From: Chrysemys picta bellii
Lineage: Eukaryota > Chordata > Testudines > Emydidae
DNA length: 64,000 nucleotides
Assembly (NCBI RefSeq): GCF_011386835.1
Contig: NC_088800.1
Span: 20,450,572-20,514,571 of the forward strand
Direction: 5' to 3'
The notes below the pieces were generated by a model. That model saw only the letters and a list, made by a program, of their open reading frames with translations, had not been told where the DNA came from and did not search any database. Positions 47,875 through 57,962 of the stretch are shown here, piece after piece. Every line of letters begins with the position of its first letter. Positions within the stretch are counted from its first letter, which is position 1. The position numbers and the translations under genes are program-made.

Positions 47875-48000
47875 ACATCAACGAGTGTGACCTAAGCCAC
47901 ACCCTGTGCAGAAATGGACATTGTGTCAACCTGATTGGAAGGTATCAGTGTGCCTGCAACCCTGGATATCAGTCCACTCCCGACAAATTATTTTGTATTG
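47875..48000 (+). CDS. FBN1: FBN1 exon 28: cbEGF14
   Basis: Encodes 42 residues starting [17 protein letters not shown] and ending KLFCI. Calcium ligands D-I-N-E, Asn in CVNLIG and Tyr. Human FBN1 has ELSAHLCPNGRC in the first loops, so the N-terminal loop is the variable part, while [12 protein letters not shown] is nearly unchanged. The acceptor is aaatag and the donor gtaaga. A TIR element starts 76 bp downstream. Confidence 0.95.
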
Positions 48001-49341
48001 GTAAGAACTTGATCCTCAGAGCAGCTGTAATTATTAATGAACATAGAATACCAATTAATGCTTGTCACTTCACTTGGGCTGGGTCTACACTACCCGCCGA
48101 TTCAGAAATCGACCTCTCAGGGATCGATTTATCGCGTCCCGTTGGGATGCGACAATCGATCCCCGAATCGACGCTCTTACTCCACCAGCGGAGGTGGGAG
48201 TAAGCGCCGTCGTCAGGAAGCCGCAGAGGTCGATTTTGCCGCCATCCCTGCAGCGGGGTAAGTCGGCTGCGATACGTCGAATTCAGCTACGCTATTGGCG
48301 TAGCTGAATTTGCGTATCTTAAATCGACCCCCCCCGTAGTGTAGATGTAGCCTAAGAAGAGTTGATGTAAAGAATTGTTTCTATCTAATAAAATATAACT
48401 ACATCCAATTGACTGATCTCAGGCACAGTGTCAAAGCAGTGTGAAGTAACCTGAACATGCACATCCCTTTCTTTGAGATCGAGGAAGTTACGTTACTGTT
48501 TCAAATCTGATCCTTGTGCCCGCATTTTCTTTGCTATTTGCCCAGCCAACACTCACAGTATTTACACAGCATATTTATTTATTGGATTATTTTGTTCGGT
48601 AAATTAACCAGTAGATATAAAAAACATTTTTTTAAAGTGGTGTAAAATGTTGTAACTAAGGACACTTAAATGCATTGTGATATCCCTCAGATCTGTATTT
48701 TATTTCAGATTGGCGTTTCTTAGGTTACCATGCATTGGTAGAGTAGAATAGTGTGTGTGGCTCAGTGGCATTTATCCTTAAGCTAATCTGTAAATATCTC
48801 TATTGTATAAATTTCCACTGACAGTTTCTTTAAAAGCCATAAGTTCAGAAAGGGCTTCTAAACTCATACCAGACACTGTGTACAAAAAATATGAATGCAC
48901 TTTTCGTATTTTGAAAAATTCTGATGTACATGCCAAATCAGTGGCTCTGATCCTGCCTGAATAAGTTGTGTGCAATCAGGGACTTTGGCCCAATCCTGTA
49001 AGCCCTTACACAAGCATTTCTGTTGACTTCAGGGGATTCAGGAACTACAGTAATGGGGACTATCTAGGCACCCAGAAAGAGACAGAAGTATGGGATCATT
49101 TGCGTATGCATTCAGTTAATTGGACATCTCATTCCCTGATGTGCCTATGTATATGTCCACATATGCATCCAAATACCTGCACCTGCAAATGCGGGCATGT
49201 AAAAAGTGAGAAATTGTGTGCGCAAATGTAGATGCTGGATTGAACCCCCTTTTTAAATTGGCCCAGAATGTATCCCTGAAATATGCTTAACAAAAAAGTT
49301 ATGTGTGTGTGTGTGTTTAACTTTCATTTCTTTCCTTCTAG
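48001..49341 (+). other. FBN1: Intron 28 (1,341 bp)
   Basis: Contains TIR element copy B (48077-48352) and a short TG repeat (about 49301-49316). Otherwise AT-rich with nothing recognised. Confidence 0.85.
48077..48352 (-). mobile_element. Non-autonomous TIR element, copy B (inverted relative to copy A)
   Basis: Left end GGCTGGGTCTACACTAC; reverse complement of the right end GGCTACATCTACACTAC. Internal hairpins around 'gatcgatttatcgcgtc' and 'attcagctacg' are the same as in copy A (12086-12381) but in the opposite order, which sets the orientation. I could not find a clean target duplication. Confidence 0.75.
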
Positions 49342-49464
49342 ATATTGATGAATGCAACATAATGAATGGAGGTTGTGACACCTTCTGTACAAACTCAGAG
49401 GGCAGCTATGAATGTAGCTGTAAATCAGGCTTTGCACTAATGCCAGACCACAGATCTTGCACTG
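49342..49464 (+). CDS. FBN1: FBN1 exon 29: cbEGF15
   Basis: Encodes 41 residues starting [16 protein letters not shown] and ending HRSCT. The spacing between cysteines 2 and 3 is short (GGCDTFC), a class of cbEGF also seen at this position in human FBN1 (GGCETFC). Calcium ligands are complete (D-I-D-E, Asn in CTNSEG, Tyr). The acceptor is cttctag and the donor gtaaag. The longest complete intron in the window follows. Confidence 0.96.
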
Positions 49465-49933
49465 GTAAAGTAGCTTTGTGACCATTTGTACTGAAAGCTC
49501 TTTATTTTGTATTGAAAAATGAGATGTAGTTTTAAGAGTACAGATTGAAATCATTTATACTGAGTTATCTTCATTAATTCTTACAGTTCTCCATGCAAAC
49601 TGCCTAAAACTCTGAATTGAACATGTTATGATTAATATATTTTATTTGGACAAATATTACATAAAGTAAAAAATAAATAATGTAGCTAAATGTTATGCAT
49701 GGCAGAATTTGGTTCTCTCCTTGGGGGAAAGAGTACAATACCGAAGTCACAACCTCACAACTTCCAGCTCACCAGCTCTCAGGGAAATACCCTTTTTTCA
49801 GCAAAAAAAGATACATATTTCTAGCTGTCCATTCTACAGCTGGCTGTAGCTGTATTATTTCAGAGCCTGTTGCTATTACAGGAAAGATCAGTGTCCATTG
49901 TGAGTCTGGGAGAAAAAACTATTTTATCTTCTG

Positions 49934-50320
49934 CAGGGCCACACACAGGTTTTTGGGGGCCTGGGGCAAAATCTGAAACTGAGGGCTCCCCAACCCAGGG
50001 TGCAAAAACACTGAGATGAGACCCCCCAGGGAGAGGTGTTGGAGAGCAACCCTGCCCCTCATTCACCCCATAGTGACAGCTCCTGTCCCATGGACCTGAG
50101 CCTGGCTTCTTGCTCTGGGTGTTACAACCTAGCACACACGGTTGTAGCCCTGCTTGGGTGTGGCCCAGTCACTCCTCTGTCATGAAGGAGGGATGGCCAG
50201 GCCAAACCTGTGTGGTGTTGTGACCCTGTGCACCAGGTCACAATGCCACTCAGTTTGGGGACCCTTTCAAATGCTGGCACTTGGGCAGACCGTCACTTCC
50301 CCTCCATCTGGGTGGCCCTG
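49934..50320. mobile_element. hAT-like non-autonomous element (387 bp)
   Basis: Starts CAGGGCCACACACAGG. The reverse complement of the end is CAGGGCCACCCAGA. Flanks atcttctg (49926-49933) and attttgtg (50321-50328) match at 6 of 8 positions, consistent with an aged 8-bp duplication. The interior has no transposase signature. Confidence 0.6.
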
Positions 50321-50385
50321 ATTTTGTGTAGTAGGTGAATTTTCTCCTCCAGTGCAAAGTATTACCTTATGAATTGGACTTTTAG

Positions 50386-50455
50386 AGTCTGATCCAAAGC
50401 CCTTCAAGTCAATGAAAAGTCTCCCATTGGTTTCAACAGGCTTGGGATCAAACTC
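50386..50455. repeat. Short palindromic MITE relic
   Basis: gatccaaagccc at the left and cttgggatc at the right surround 'ttcaagtcaatg ... cattggtttcaa', itself inverted. Related to 44571-44639. Confidence 0.55.
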
Positions 50456-52034
50456 GTGGGTCCACAGTCATAAGCAATAAGGTTTTCAACACGAGGTGAA
50501 CAATTATGAGTCTGTTATAGTCACCCGAGATATGTATGTACAGTAATGGTTAGTTTGGTGAGAGACTAGAGTCTCTTACTCCTGTTCTGTGACTCAATAG
50601 TGAGTATGTCCCCTCTTAGCCAAATATAACTATTCCATGTTACTTCAAAACTGAATCTCTTTCAGACGCTCTAAAACCTCATTGGTATCAATCTTGCTAG
50701 GCAACTTTCTTGCATTCTCAATAGTGATCTTTAGAAAATGTTGTGAGCAACTTAACTGCTCAGTGTCATCATTGGGAGCCAAGTCCTGGTCCTGTACACA
50801 AGCTGAGAATGTGAATTGTGCCCAGAGGGTTCCACATGGGTTAGGGAGAAGAGTATTCTACCAGCCCCTCCCCCAGCTTTGTGCTACCCAAACACTGCAC
50901 CACCCACTTCTGATCCACAAGAGCAAGGTAGCGTGTTGCCAGCTAGAACTGAGTAGTTGCAGACCATGAACCATCCTCCCTTCCTGACTCTGTTCTACCC
51001 AAAATTTCCTTCACAGTAAAAAGCAACATCAAAAATCTAATGTAGTTAATCCCTTGGAATACGGTTACCTTTACAGTCTGACAAATGGAGGCCTTTCTGT
51101 GTTGAATGAAAAGAGAGGTCTCGCGTTTAGAATTTGCAAATATTTATAGACCTCAAACCAGATTGTCATTTACATTAAGACCACTGAATACCATCCTTAA
51201 AGCAGCGTAAAGAAGTTTTAAAGTGGATTGAAAGGCAGAACTCAACTAGAAAAATGAAAACACGATGGACCCTGAGATCTAGTACCCTAAAATATTTAGA
51301 TTAGAAGTAGTTTTCCCGTGCGAGCAGAAATGGGTCACATTTCTAGCGAAGGTAACTTTGCATCCAAAACTTGCCAAAAATCATTTTTGAGCACATTTTC
51401 AATGCAAAAGTAGAACCACGTAATCAAAAGTGTGCAGAAAGTGAAATCAGAATCCTAGTGCCAGCAGGACTTTGTGTATGTGAAAGAGCAAGAGACAGGG
51501 GTGGGGAAGGTGGGTCTAAGCCACCTTTTGGCTTCCCTAATCTTGGCTCAGCTGGGAACAAAACTGGCCTCCAGCATAACTTAGAGCAGCCTTGAAGGAC
51601 TATGAAGCTGCACCTGCTGAGAATCACCAGAGAGCATTTGCCTCTGGTTCTGCCCCTCTCCCTCCCCGGCCCACCCAGGAACGTCCCCTACAGGGCAGTA
51701 GAAAGATGAGACACTGTGCCCTAGTAAGAAGGCCCTAAGGCTTGTTAAACTGAACCCATTGTCCATGCAAACAGAAGCAAAAAGAAAACCCCAGACTTGG
51801 ATTTGAAAACCCATAGAGCTATAAATCTAACAACTCATAACATTCCAATGTCAAAAGGAAATGATTGATTGACCTTTTATTGGAGGGACAGGGATGGGCT
51901 CTTAGCATCTGCAGTCAAAAGTTGACTGTACTATAGACGTGTCCACAGGCGGGTCTAGTCAAATCTGACAAAGGGCCTAAAAAATTCTGAATTTGATTGC
52001 GAGTCTTTGCATATTTATACCCTGCCAGTGCTAT

Positions 52035-53031
52035 TAAGGTTGCCAACTTTCTAATTGCACAAAACCGAACACTCATGCCTCCCCCCACCCCCTTCCCCAA
52101 GGCCCACCCTCACTCACTCGCTCATTTTCACTGGGCTGAGACAGGGGTTGGAGTGTGGGGGGAGGGAGGGGCAGGGCTCTGGGTGAGAGTGGGGGTTCAG
52201 GGTGCAGGAGGGGGCTTGGGCTGGGGCAGGGGGTTGAGGTGTGGAGGGGAGGGCTCGGGCTGGGGGTGTGGGCTCCAGGGTGGGGCCAGAAATGAGGGGT
52301 TCAGGGTGTGGGAGAGGGCTCCAGGCTGGGGTAGGAAGTTGAGGTGTGGGGGATAAGGGCTCTGGCTGGGGGTGCAGTTTCTGGGGTGGGGCCGGGGATG
52401 AGTGGCTTGGGGTGCGGGACGGGGCTCAGAGCTGGGGCAGGGGGTTGGAGTGTGGGGGTTGAGGACTCTGGCTAGGGGTGTGGGCTCTGGGGTGGGTCCA
52501 GAGATGAGGGGTATTGGGTGCAGGAGGGGGTTCTGGGCTGGGGGATGAGGCTGAGGGGTTCAGAGTGTGGGGGGCTCAGGGTTGGGGCAGGGTGTTAAGG
52601 CAGGGTTGAGGTGCAGACTCTAAGAGGGGCCTCAGGGCTGGGGCAGGGGGTTGGGGTATGGGAGGCGGTGCACTCTGCAGACAGTGCTCACCTCAGGTGG
52701 CTCCTAGAAGCAGCTAGTATATCCCTGCGGCCTCTAGGCACAGGAGTGGCTAGAGGACTCCATGTGCTGCCCTCTCCTGCAGGCGCCGCCCCCGCAGCTC
52801 CTATTGGCCGTGGTTCCAAGCCAATGGGAGCTGCAGAGCCAGTGCTTGGGGCGGGGGCAGCACACAGAGCTTCCCTGGCCACTCCTGTGCCTAGGAGCAG
52901 GAGAGACACACCACCACTTCCGGGAGCCAAGTGGAGCCAGGGCAGGCAGGGAGCTGTGGTGCTGACCAGAGCCACCAGGGTCCCTTTTTGATTGGGCCTT
53001 CTGGTTAAAAACTGGATGCCTGGCAACCCTA
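52035..53031. mobile_element. Non-autonomous DNA transposon with G-rich tandem array (997 bp)
   Basis: The left end taaggttgccaac is mirrored by the right end tggcaaccctа-type sequence (tggcaaccct plus a). Flanks agtgctat (52027-52034) and agtgctgt (53032-53039) match at 7 of 8 positions. About 500 bp (52140-52640) is a G-rich minisatellite-like array of imperfect 'ggggctctgggtg'-type units. The following module (about 52680-52930) is homologous to the interior of the element at 36886-37499. No transposase is encoded. Confidence 0.8.
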
Positions 53032-53623
53032 AGTGCTGTGCAAGCTAGGACTTTGTTCAGAAGCCAGCTATTCACAACTGCCCACCATCATACTATCTTG
53101 TTACAAAGTCTTGGCTGCAAAAGCCAACATTACCACCTTTGAAACTTCAAATTTCAAAGGGTCTAGTCTTGCAGTTTCTCAATATTTGGTTAGTGAAGTA
53201 AAAGAAATAATAGATACATGAATAAGGAGTTAGAAAGTTAGTGCCTGATACTGCAAGCCCTTACTTACGTGAATAGTCAAGCCAAGGGAATGAGGGAATG
53301 AGTAAAGATTTGTGGAATCATGCACACAATCACTCCAGGGTTTCTTTTCGTTCTTTCTCTTTCGGTCTCCCTGCCACTCTGTAGTATATTAAGGCATGAA
53401 CAGGCAGTACGTTTCTGGATTATTACCACTTTGGGAAGTACCAGGCAGAAGACTGACTTCAACCACAAGTGAAGTGCAGTAATTCTTTGGAAATGTATTG
53501 CTTGTGGTTTCTTATTTGTAAAGTGCAATAGAAATTCTAACAAGCCATAATTCTGTGAAGCGCTGAGCATCCTTCACTCCCACTGAAGTCGATGGGTGTT
53601 GTGGATCTGCAGGACCTTTTTTA

Positions 53624-53752
53624 GGCCCTGATCTAGCAAAGCACTTAAGCACATGCTTAACTTTAAGTACACAGGTAGTCCCATTGATTTCCATGAGAGC
53701 ACTTACAAGTTTAACAGTAAGCATATTTTAAGTGTCTTGCTGGGTTAGGGCC
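53624..53752. mobile_element. Palindromic MITE with TTA target duplication (129 bp)
   Basis: Begins ggccctgatctagcaaagca and ends with the inverted tgctgggttagggcc. The arms include 'cttaagcacatgcttaac' and its decayed inverse, with 'cccattgatttccatg' in the centre. Flanked by TTA on both sides (53621-53623 and 53753-53755), suggesting a PIF/Harbinger-type origin. Confidence 0.75.
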
Positions 53753-53832
53753 TTAGACCCTAAAATAGTTTAAAATACCTAACAAAAACAAAACCTAGGA
53801 CACTGCATCTAGATTTATTAATACAGAAATTA

Positions 53833-54403
53833 CATAGAATCATAGACTTTAAGGTCAGAAGGGACCATTATGATCATGTAGTCTGACCTCCTGCACAACT
53901 CAGGCCACAGAATCTCACCCACCCACTCCTGTATCAGACCTGTGTCTGAGCCATTGAAGTCCTCAAACCATGGTTTAAAGACTTCAAGATGCAGAGAATC
54001 TTCCAGCAAATGACCCATGCCCCACGCTGCAGAGGAAGGCGAAAACCCTCCAGGGCCTCTGCCAATCTGCCCTGGAGGAAAATTCCTTCACAACCCCAAA
54101 TATGGCAATTAGCTAAACCCTGAGCATGTGGGCAAGACTCACCAGCCAGACACCCAGGAAAGAATTCTCTGTAGTAACTCAGATCCCATCCCCATCTAAC
54201 ATCCCATCACAAGCCATTGGACATATTTACTGTTAATAGTCAAAGACCAATTAATTGCCAAAATTAGGCTATCCCATCATACCATCCCCTCTATAAATTT
54301 ATCAAGCTTAGTCTTGAAGCCAGATATGCCTTTTGCCCCCCACTACTCCCCTTGGAAGGCTGTTCCAGAACTTCACTCCTCTGATGGTTAGAAACCTTCG
54401 TCT
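53833..54403 (-). mobile_element. CR1 LINE 3' end, reverse orientation
   Basis: The left boundary holds 'catagaatcatagact', the reverse complement of the ATTCTATG-type terminal repeat of CR1. It is followed by 'ggtcagaagggaccatta', the hallmark of the CR1 3' untranslated region in birds and turtles as I recall it. Homology is clear to about 54400. Whether the bases up to 54600 belong to it is uncertain. Only the 3' tail is present, as expected of 5'-truncated LINE insertions, with no intact reverse transcriptase. Confidence 0.85.
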
Positions 54404-56465
54404 ACTGATAGTCAAAAGTCCCCTTTTTATCTGTGCTCTTAAAGCCACGAAAGAGCATTTCAAGTATGTGGATGTAGTAGATGCAGCTCCTCTGAAGAAC
54501 TTGGCACTCTCTCTTTGAAACACTGTTGAACTTGATTTTAGAAGTCGTTTCCATCAACAACATGAATGGGATCTCCAGAAGGAGCAATACTGTCAATATT
54601 TGTCACCTTTTAAAAGGATTGACATGAAGTGCCAGTTTTTCAGCACCAGCCTCTTATTACAGATGTAAATTGGCATCCATAATTTACTGCAACTGTGAGC
54701 CCAAATATTAATAATTAGATGCCTCACCAAGTGTTTTCTCCTACAAATCAGGTAACCAGACAGCTAGCTAGCAGTATATATTTGTGTCTGTAATGCATTG
54801 TGGGGAGAAAACAGCAGCCACAATCAGAGGAGTCGAATGCTACCCCAAATTTTAATGGGCCTCTTTCACATGCTTGCAAAATATACAAATAGTTTCTTCT
54901 GCAGGTGCAAAATATGTAATTGCCAAAAATGTACATGCACGTCTACTGAAAATTTGCCCCCAAGAATCTTATTTAACAAAATGAGAAAAGGTGCACTTGG
55001 TGACAGTCAGTAGCCAGTGTGATAAATGTGTGGCTTTACTCTATGACACTATGTGACTGTATAAACAACTTCATATACAATTAGTGGCATTGTGGACTGA
55101 GTTTAAGGAACAATGATTTTCAGTTTTCTCTATACATTGTTCACAAATGTATTTTATCTGTAACATCACACATGGCTAGAAGCCTTTGCAGAATATATTT
55201 CTCCATAATTGAACTGCTATGAGTTCCATTCATTGTAATAGTAGGTCAGGTTGGTGCGGTTATGCATTAATAATCAATTCAATTAGGAGAAACAATGAAT
55301 TCTTTGTCAGCCAATTTTCCACCCTAACTGTGAATGTAAAACCTTGGCAATTTAGCATATAAAGTTCTTCATGTTTATAAAATAAGTTCTTTATGTTTGT
55401 GGTTCCTATCCTCGTTTCCAGCACTTATTTTGCATATAAATTCACATTCCACTTCCAAATCTACATTTCCAGGCTAATGTGTATGCCAGCATTATTTGAT
55501 TCATAGGATGAACAGTAAACAGTCAGCTTTTTACCATGTAAGAGTTAATTGTCCATACAAAAACTTTAGGTGCAACCATTTCTGTTTGCTGCTGTTAGAA
55601 ATGTAAAAAAAAGAATAACAATCATAAGATTCTAGGACAAACAGTTAAAGTGAGTTGGTGTTTTGCAGCTGCATAATTACCAAAATCCACAACAGACCAG
55701 TCTGATAGTGAGTTACACCCTTTCCCTCTCAGGGGGTTCTCAATTCATGTCCTTGTTTTGCTGGTTTTTCCATGCAGTCACTGAGCAGAGTCTTGGATCT
55801 CAACTGTGCTGGTATATGTTGTTTGTGACAAAGAAAAATCTGGAGAGTTTTAAAAAGTCCAGATCCTATCAAGGTTGCAATAAACAGTGCAGTCTCAGTT
55901 CCTCAGATCAACCCCCCAGTGATGGCTGATGTGCTGATCAAAACATATTTTAAATGCTGGAGAGTGTAAAGATATAGCCTGACTCGTCAGCAGGGACAAA
56001 ATAAATCCAAGTAATTTATAATATTTTAGTGAAATAAATACATCCATGTTAATTATTCTAATATTGGGCTTAATCCTGCTTGTGTGGGAATTTTGTATGT
56101 GGAATGGCTTTTTAAAATCATTTAAGGTCCAGTACCTCTCACTGAAGTCAGTGGCAAAATTCCCATTGACTGCCATGACAGCAAGACTGGACCCGAAATT
56201 TCTGATTGTGCGGGGTTATGTGGCGTGAAAAAGGTCCTTTAGTTGTTTTCCTACAAGTGATTTTGTGCATACAAGACTTGCTCCTGCTCCCATTGGAATC
56301 AGTTGGAGTTTTATATAAAGCTACATTTGGTTTAACTGCAAAGATTGATCACATGCACATATATCACAAAGCATAAAGAATTTTGTTTGCCATGATTTGT
56401 TGCAGTGCATTTCATAACAGGGAACACCTTTCTAAAAGATGTGTTAATGTAAACTTTCCCTATAG

Positions 56466-56591
56466 ATATTGATGAGTGTGAAGACAATCCTAACATCTGT
56501 GATGGAGGCCAGTGCACTAACATACCGGGAGAATACAGGTGTCTTTGTTACGATGGATTCATGGCATCTGAGGATATGAAGACTTGTATAG
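56466..56591 (+). CDS. FBN1: FBN1 exon 30: cbEGF16
   Basis: Encodes 42 residues starting [17 protein letters not shown] and ending MKTCI. It appears identical to human FBN1 except the last residue (V to I). Calcium ligands D-I-D-E, Asn in CTNIPG, Tyr. The acceptor is ctatag and the donor gtaagt. Such strong conservation fits its place in the long central array of tandem cbEGF domains. Confidence 0.96.
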
Positions 56592-57617
56592 GTAAGTGAA
56601 AACACCTCCGATTCCTAATCTTTCTAACAAGCCATCTTCCTTAATTAAGTGATCAAAGATGATGATGATAACTAGATTTATTTAAAATATGTAAGCAAAT
56701 AAAAATAACAGTGAGTGTCCTAGCAAGAATAATGAGTGTCCAGGCAATCAGGTGTCTTTTTGACATTACATATCAAGACTACAAATATACTTGAATACCT
56801 GCATTTGGTGAAAAAAGGGTTTTGGTTCCAGCACTGTGCCAAATTGACCGCTGCCTCAAAACTGGCAAACACTAAAACTTAAAAAGCAGTGCTGCTGTAT
56901 TTTGGCTAACTGTGGCCACATGGACAACCCCTCTTTGCAGACTATTTTTGTCAGTAGTAGGAATCATCTGCATGTGTTCAGAGTTCTTGGCTGAGTTAAG
57001 GAGCATACATGGTGAGATAAGGTGACCATGCTGTCTCTCTTCGGGTCCCATTCCAGAATGTCTCTATGCAGCTCAGATCACAGAGGGTGCTGTAGGATGG
57101 CAGATTTAGGGGTGAGCCTAAATCAGAATTCTGGCCAAAACTGACACCAAGACAAAACCACGTGGGAGTTCAGCACGTTTTGGTAGAGCAAAATATTGAA
57201 GTCAAGGTTTGCTGCATGGCTAGAAGAGTAGAATTTTACCTTTGCATTTTAAAATTGAAACACACTTAATGCCCTCGTGGAAACATCGGTGTAGAAAAAA
57301 ATAAAATATATTGAGGACAGATAAAAGACCAAGTTTATCCTTAGCGTAACCCCATTAAATCTGGCCATTTGTGATTATTAATGAAAGTTGGAATTAAAGA
57401 TAAGAGAGGCTGGGAAATAAAGACCAGTGCAATAACATAGCAATATTAAATCTGATTTGGAAATGTACAATATTTTACATTGGTGAAGAATATTTAGCCT
57501 AATTTATTTTTTTCTCTGCACATGTAGACACATTTTTGTACCAGTACTAATGGCTCTAAGACATTGGGTTAGTTATGGTCTAAGAACTTTGTAAAATCTT
57601 AAAATTATGTTTTCTAG
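56592..57617 (+). other. FBN1: Intron 30 (1,026 bp)
   Basis: AT-rich. No repeat family or other feature recognised. Confidence 0.85.
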
Positions 57618-57743
57618 ATGTCAACGAGTGTGACCTGAATCCAAACATCTGTCTAAGTGGAAGCTGTGAGAATACAAAAGGCTCATTTATTTGTCATTGT
57701 GATATGGGATATTCAGGCAAAAAAGGAACCACTGGTTGTACAG
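57618..57743 (+). CDS. FBN1: FBN1 exon 31: cbEGF17
   Basis: Encodes 42 residues starting [17 protein letters not shown] and ending GTTGCT. A complete cbEGF domain with D-V-N-E, Asn in CENTKG and Phe. The segment [12 protein letters not shown] is the FBN1 version (FBN2 has CHCQLGYSVKKG). The acceptor is tttctag and the donor gtaaat. This is the last exon in the window; the expected next exon (cbEGF18) was not found downstream. Confidence 0.96.
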
Positions 57744-57899
57744 GTAAATTTTAAAGTTAATAATTATCATCTTCTGATTCTTCATTTCCCTTTTCTAGCG
57801 TTTAAAACCCCTCTTGAATCTGTTTGATTTCTGTTCTCTGTGAAATGTTGCACTGTACAGAGTCACTGAGTTGGTATTGTGTTTGTATAGCATAATATT

Positions 57900-57962
57900 G
57901 GGCCTGATCCTTCTCCTATTGAAGTGAATGACAAATATCCCATTGAGAGCAAAGTTGGGCCT
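57900..57962. repeat. Short palindromic MITE relic
   Basis: gggcctgatccttctcctat begins the left half. The right half, cattgagagcaaagttgggcct, is its decayed inverse. Confidence 0.5.

Larger units (their letters stand above)
49465..56465 (+). other. FBN1: Intron 29 (7,001 bp)
   Basis: The longest complete intron here. It holds a 387-bp hAT-like element (49934), a palindrome (50386), a 997-bp G-rich element (52035), a TTA-flanked palindromic MITE (53624) and a CR1 tail (53833). I recognise nothing in 50460-52030 or 54610-56460 beyond small 'gaagtcagtgg' palindrome fragments near 56130-56195. Confidence 0.85.

Noticed and set aside
52611..53075. Open frames of 110-126 codons on both strands
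   Set aside because: They lie within the module shared by two transposons. The frames overlap on both strands and resemble no protein I know.
54308..54523. Reverse-strand frame resembling a CR1 protein C-terminus (VKFWNSLPR)
   Set aside because: The resemblance is short. The region is next to or inside the CR1 3' untranslated tail, with no upstream reverse transcriptase.
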